This document shows, piece after piece, positions 59,946-64,000 of a stretch of 64,000 bases of DNA (positions are counted from its first letter, which is position 1; every line of letters starts with the position of its first letter). This DNA is from Liolophura sinensis. Lineage: Eukaryota; Mollusca; Polyplacophora; Chitonida; Chitonidae. The translations under genes and the position numbers were made by a program. The stretch is taken from positions 27,869,764-27,933,763 of the forward strand of contig NC_088306.1 of NCBI RefSeq assembly GCF_032854445.1, written 5' to 3'. The notes beneath the pieces are model-generated. The model worked only from the letters and a program-made list of their open reading frames with translations. It ran no database searches and was not told where the DNA came from.

Positions 59946-60820
59946 GCTCATGTTGAAAGACAGGATAACTAAAATTTGGCTCACACCCCAAATGACCGAA
60001 AGGCTGATATCGACAAACATACAGAGCAACTTATAATATAGAGTTGCTAGTCACAGCTTAAAAAAAAGTCCTTTGAAATACTTCGTATCTTTTTTGAGAA
60101 TATTAAATTTGCCGCTGTACATGTAACAGGAAATGGGCGTTCCTAACGCCTTAAACTTCATTACTACCTGACACATTGTACCATTTTGCCAAGAATTTAC
60201 AAATTTCATCAGTAAAACTCGTACCTGCCCAAAGTTTAGAAAATCTTTATTTTCATAAGAAGTATGCATCGGTACATCACAAATTGCTGGCTGGGGTCTT
60301 ATATAGAGAATTTAATCTTTAAAATGCACAATATTACATTCTAAAAACGGAAGTGATAATGGAGCCCTGATTTCATTACGGGTATAGGTTACACATGCGC
60401 AATCCGTGCAAATGGGTCCGAACTGAAGCATGAACGACCACTGACTGGTTAATAATAATTAAGGTTACTGATACACCAAAAATTTCTGCACTGCTATTTA
60501 TAACCTCATTAAAGTGTATCAGAAGTTCGTCTGTTTTGGATATAATTGAGAACTTTTTGTAGAGAAATGTACAAGCTGGATGTGGTGGTATGGCATGGTA
60601 CCACGCGAAAATGGGGATATAAATTTCTGGGCTTGAAACTGACAAATTTACTACATAAATAGTGAGGAAAAGTAAAGCGTGCGTGTACCCTATAGACCTT
60701 TTCGTAGAATACGTTATCTCCCTCTGCGGGAGACGTCGGGGAAGCTTCCCTGCTTGCTGGGTTACGAAGTTATGCTAAAGGGTAGTTATGCATTCACTAC
60801 TAAGATCACAGGATTGGGCA
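59946..60820. other. Intergenic, no supported gene
   Basis: Two minus-strand short frames (60051-60269 and 60376-60645) lack recognisable features. No tandem array or SINE recognised. Confidence 0.4.
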
Positions 60821-60822
60821 TT

Positions 60823-60910
60823 TTTCTTTATTTATTTTAGTAGTGTTTTATACCGAACTCAGTACGATCTTACTCACACGACGGTTGCCAGAATGGTGGC
60901 GGGAGGAAAG
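60823..60910 (-). mobile_element. SINE family A tail fragment, minus strand
   Basis: ctttatttattttagtagtg, ttttataccgaactcagtac, cacacgacggttgcc and ggtggcgggaggaaagcg. Confidence 0.6.
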
Positions 60911-61101
60911 CGAGCTATTGATTTTGACTTGATATTTGCGTTAATGTTATAAAGTGTCTTTATATTCACCTTGGTCAGTCATCAGGATACATAAATACAC
61001 ACACAGAATCTACTTTACACTTAATAAAATGAAGGATAACGAAATGAAGGATCCTTGACCACTGTTTGCTTTAACATAAAACTGACCAACGCCAAGTAAT
61101 A

Positions 61102-63368
61102 TCCCAGAGAGGCTGTGACATTTTCAGATTCCTCTGACTCCGGTGTACCAGAGACCTTTGTAGATTCATCTGACTTCACTGTACCAGTGACCTTTGTGAC
61201 ATTTTCAGATTCCTCTTACTCCGGTATACCAGTGACCTTTGTGACATTTTCCGATTCATCTGACTTCACTGTACCAGTGACCTTTGTAACATTTTCCGAT
61301 TCCTCTGACTTCAGTGTACCAGTGACCTTTGTGACCTTTTCAGATTCATCTGACTTCACTGTGCCAGTGACCTTTGTGACTTTTTCAGATTCATCTGACT
61401 TCAGTGTACCAGTGACCTTTTCAGATTCATCTGACTTCAGTATACCAGTGAACTTTGTGACATTTTCAGATTCATCTGACTTCAGTGTGCCAGTGACCTT
61501 TGTGACATTTTCAGATTCCTCTGACTCCGGTATACCAGTGACCTTTGTGACATTTTCCGATTCCTCTGACTTCACTGTACCAGTGACCTTTGTGACATTT
61601 TCCGATTCATCTGACTTCAGTGTACCAGTGACCTTTGTGACATTTTCAGATTCATCTGACTTCACTGTGCCAGTGACCTTTGTGACTTTTTCAGATTCAT
61701 CTGACTTCAGTGTACCAGTGACCTTTTCAGATTCATCTGACTTCAGTATACCAGTGAACTTTGTGACATTTTCAGATTCTTCTGACTTCAGTGTGCCAGT
61801 GACCTTTGTGACATTTTCAGATTCCTCTGACTCCGGTATACCAGTGAACTTTGTGACATTTTCAGATTCCTCTGACTTCAGTGTACCAGTGACCTTTTCA
61901 GATTCATCTGACTTCAGTGTACTAGTGACTTTGTGACAATTTCAGATTCCTCTGACTCCGGTATACCAGCGACCTTTGTGACATTTTCAGATTCCTCTGA
62001 CTTCAGTGTACCTGTATCCTTTGTGACATTTTCAGATTCCTCCGGCTTCAGTGTACCAGTGACATTTTCAGATTCCTCCGACTTCAGTGCACCAGTGACC
62101 TTTGTGACATTTTCAGATTCCTCTGTCTTCAGTGTACCTGTATCCTTTGTGACATTTTCAGATTCCTCCGGCTTCAGTGCACCAGTGACCTTTGTGACAT
62201 TTTCAGATTCCTCCGACTTCAGTGCACCAGTGACCTTTGTGACATTTTCAGATTCCTCCGACTTCAGTGCACCAGTGACCTTTGTGACATTTTCAGATTC
62301 CTCCGACTTCAGTGTACCTGTATACTTTGTGACATTTTCAGATTCCTCCGACTTCAGTGCACCAGTGACCTTTGTGACATTTTCAGATTCCTTCGGCTTC
62401 AGTGCACCAGTGACCTTTGTGACATTTTCAGATTCCTCCGACTTCAGTGCACCAGTGACCTTTGTGACATTTTCAGATTCCTCCGACTTCAGTGCACCAG
62501 TGACCTTTGTGACATTTTCAGATTCCTCCGACTTCAGTGCACCAGTGACCTTTGTGACATTTTCAGATTCCTCCGACTTCAGTGCACCAGTGACCTTTGT
62601 GACATTTTCAGATTCCTCCGACTTCAGTGCACCAGTGACCTTTGTGACATTTTCAGATTCCTCCGGCTTCAGTGCACCAGTGACCTTTGTGACATTTTCA
62701 GATTCCTCCGGCTTCAGTGCACCAGTGACCTTTGTGACATTTTCAGATTCCTCCGACTTCAGTGCACCAGTGACCTTTGTGACATTTTCAGATTCCTCCG
62801 ACTTCAGTGCACCAGTGACCTTTGTGACATTTTCAGATTCCTCCGACTCCGGTGCACCAGTGACCTTTGTGACATTTTCAGATTCCTCCGACTTCAGTGC
62901 ACCAGTGACCTTTGTGACATTTTCAGATTCCTCCGACTTCAGTGCACCAGTGACCTTTGTGACATTTTCAGATTCCTCCGACTTCAGTGCACCAGTGACC
63001 TTTGTGACATTTTCAGATTCCTCTGACTCCGGTGCACCAGTGACCTTTGTGACATTTTCAGATTCCTCTGACTCCGGTGCACCAGTGACCTTTGTGACAT
63101 TTTCAGATTCCTCCGACTTCAGTGCATCAGTGACCTTTGTGACATTTTCAGATTCCTCGGGCTTCAGTGCACCAGTGACCTTTGTCACATTTTCAGATTC
63201 CTCCGGCTTCAGTGCACCAGTGACCTTTGTGACATTTTCAGATTCCTCCGACTTCAGTGCACCAGTGACCTTTGTGACATTTTCAGACTCCTCCGACTTC
63301 AGTGCACCAGTGACCTTTGTGACATTTTCAGACTCCTCCGACTTCAGTGCACCAGTGACCTTTGTTTC
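61102..63368 (-). repeat. 45-bp (15-codon) tandem array, ~50 copies, open on both strands
   Basis: The unit carries acattttcagattcctccg, acttcagtgcaccagtgacc and tttgtg. On the plus strand it reads as SDSSDFSAPVTFVTF, on the minus strand as KVTGALKSEESENVT. The right part (about 62060-63368) is highly uniform. The left part (61102-62060) is more diverged, with some 36-base units. The plus frame is broken at about 61930 by a one-base deletion and begins without ATG. The minus frame has ATG at 63393-63395 and stays open to 61914 (493 codons from that ATG). The minus version is hydrophilic with repeated NVT sequons. Whether it is translated, on either strand, is unknown, since uniform arrays stay open easily. 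Confidence 0.9.
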
Positions 63369-63395
63369 ACTCATAAGACTACTCTGATCATACAT
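61914..63395 (-). CDS. Possible repeat protein encoded by the 45-bp array
   Basis: From ATG at 63395 the minus-strand frame is open for 493 codons, nearly all 15-residue repeats, with Ser/Glu/Lys/Thr/Val composition and a sequon (NVT) in most units. There is no signal peptide or other domain. The N-terminal MYDQSSLMSETK is short and unique. The frame ends at a stop just after a shifted unit at 61914-61935. It could be an exon of a larger gene. I see no strong acceptor just upstream, and coding is not established. Confidence 0.3.
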   Translation of the reverse strand: MYDQSSLMSETKVTGALKSEESENVTKVTGALKSEESENVTKVTGALKSEESENVTKVTGALKPEESENVTKVTGALKPEESENVTKVTDALKSEESENVTKVTGAPESEESENVTKVTGAPESEESENVTKVTGALKSEESENVTKVTGALKSEESENVTKVTGALKSEESENVTKVTGAPESEESENVTKVTGALKSEESENVTKVTGALKSEESENVTKVTGALKPEESENVTKVTGALKPEESENVTKVTGALKSEESENVTKVTGALKSEESENVTKVTGALKSEESENVTKVTGALKSEESENVTKVTGALKSEESENVTKVTGALKPKESENVTKVTGALKSEESENVTKYTGTLKSEESENVTKVTGALKSEESENVTKVTGALKSEESENVTKVTGALKPEESENVTKDTGTLKTEESENVTKVTGALKSEESENVTGTLKPEESENVTKDTGTLKSEESENVTKVAGIPESEESEIVTKSLVH

Positions 63396-63419
63396 GAAGC
63401 TCACAAGAAATCACTTGCA

Positions 63420-63575
63420 GGCGAAATCTATGAGTCACGAGTGGGAAAGCTTGTCAGTTACAAAACAAAGGTTTATGGTTTATTTCTGGTTCTTCAGTTT
63501 TTGACAATGACCGCTGTAGTATAAAGTTAAATACTCTTGATCAAGGCGTTATACACTAATCGATCTCTGAATCAA
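63420..63575 (+). mobile_element. SINE family A, heavily diverged
   Basis: gagtgggaaagcttgtcag, then atgaccgctgtagtataaag, actcttgatcaaggcgttat and acactaatcgatc, in family A order. Confidence 0.45.
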
Positions 63576-64000
63576 CCAGTCAAAAGAAATCATTATTATC
63601 CAGGGTTTAATTCATTCATAGACACACGCTGTGCTATCTTAATTTTGGATATGCAATTAAATATTATCGTCGAGCTACGGTAATACATTAAATTTACCAT
63701 AGTCTGGAATTTCACTCCATTTCGCGTCGACAATAACGCCTTTTTGGGACAGGGAATAATAAGGAAATCTTGATTTGATTTGATGGAGAGGTTATGAGGT
63801 CTAAAATCTAAGCGATATATCTTCTCTAAGTAAACTTGCGTAGAAAGACTGATCGTTACTAAGTATGATTGTGTTCAAGGAAAAGACCTCCGAAAATCGA
63901 AGTATGCATCACTAAACACACCATTTAAAACGTCCCAAAAATATACTTTCGTTTAATGAAAATGAGTTTTGTGAAAGGTGCTCAAACATCTGATTTCTAA
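63576..64000. other. Window edge, no recognised feature
   Basis: AT-rich, with no gene or repeat recognised. Confidence 0.4.

Overview
This is a eukaryotic, intron-containing, AT-rich nuclear window, most likely from a marine invertebrate and probably a mollusc. That assignment is an inference. It rests on (i) many copies of two tRNA-derived SINE families whose look I associate with molluscan and other lophotrochozoan genomes, (ii) very dense minisatellites and (TA)n tracts, and (iii) one gene with long introns and GT-AG splice sites. There are no bacterial operons, CRISPR arrays, phage genes or rRNA genes, and no convincing free-standing tRNA gene.

Only two protein-coding loci are well supported. 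At 22389-23165 (+) is an uninterrupted 258-codon ATG-to-TGA frame for an acidic, serine-rich, mostly disordered protein with a charged helical segment. At 36432-42369 (+), with a candidate start exon at 27728-27760, is a spliced gene. I assembled it by hand from splice signals and reading phase: 6 coding exons, 493 codons. The product has a cytoplasmic tail with a PPxY motif, one transmembrane helix, a SEA-like domain split over three exons, and a long Thr/Ser/Pro/Asn-rich mucin-like C-terminus. All five junctions agree in phase.

Layout. 1-22 kb: no gene. SINEs, two (TA)n tracts, and tandem arrays of 126 bp (9.5-10.2 kb), 29 bp (12.2-13.5 kb), 74 bp (17.3-18.1 kb) and 40 bp (21.8-22.0 kb). 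22.4-23.2 kb: the intronless gene. 24.9-26.6 kb: an inverted SINE pair, a degenerate minisatellite and the longest (TA)n tract. 27.7-42.4 kb: the SEA/mucin gene, with SINE pieces, a 78-bp triplicate and other repeats in its introns. 42.4-61 kb: no supported gene. Repeats include a 62-bp array with two sub-units (44.9-45.4 kb), a 28-bp array (52.3-53.1 kb), SINEs and several short tandem duplications. 61.1-63.4 kb: a 45-bp (15-codon) array of about 50 units that is open on both strands and may or may not be coding.

Most short open frames elsewhere are chance or lie inside SINEs and microsatellites. Beyond the genes, the most interesting signals are the two-strand 45-bp array, a ~330-bp dispersed sequence found just downstream of two unrelated minisatellites, a composite SINE with a segment nested in its tRNA-like head, and two unnamed dispersed repeat families.
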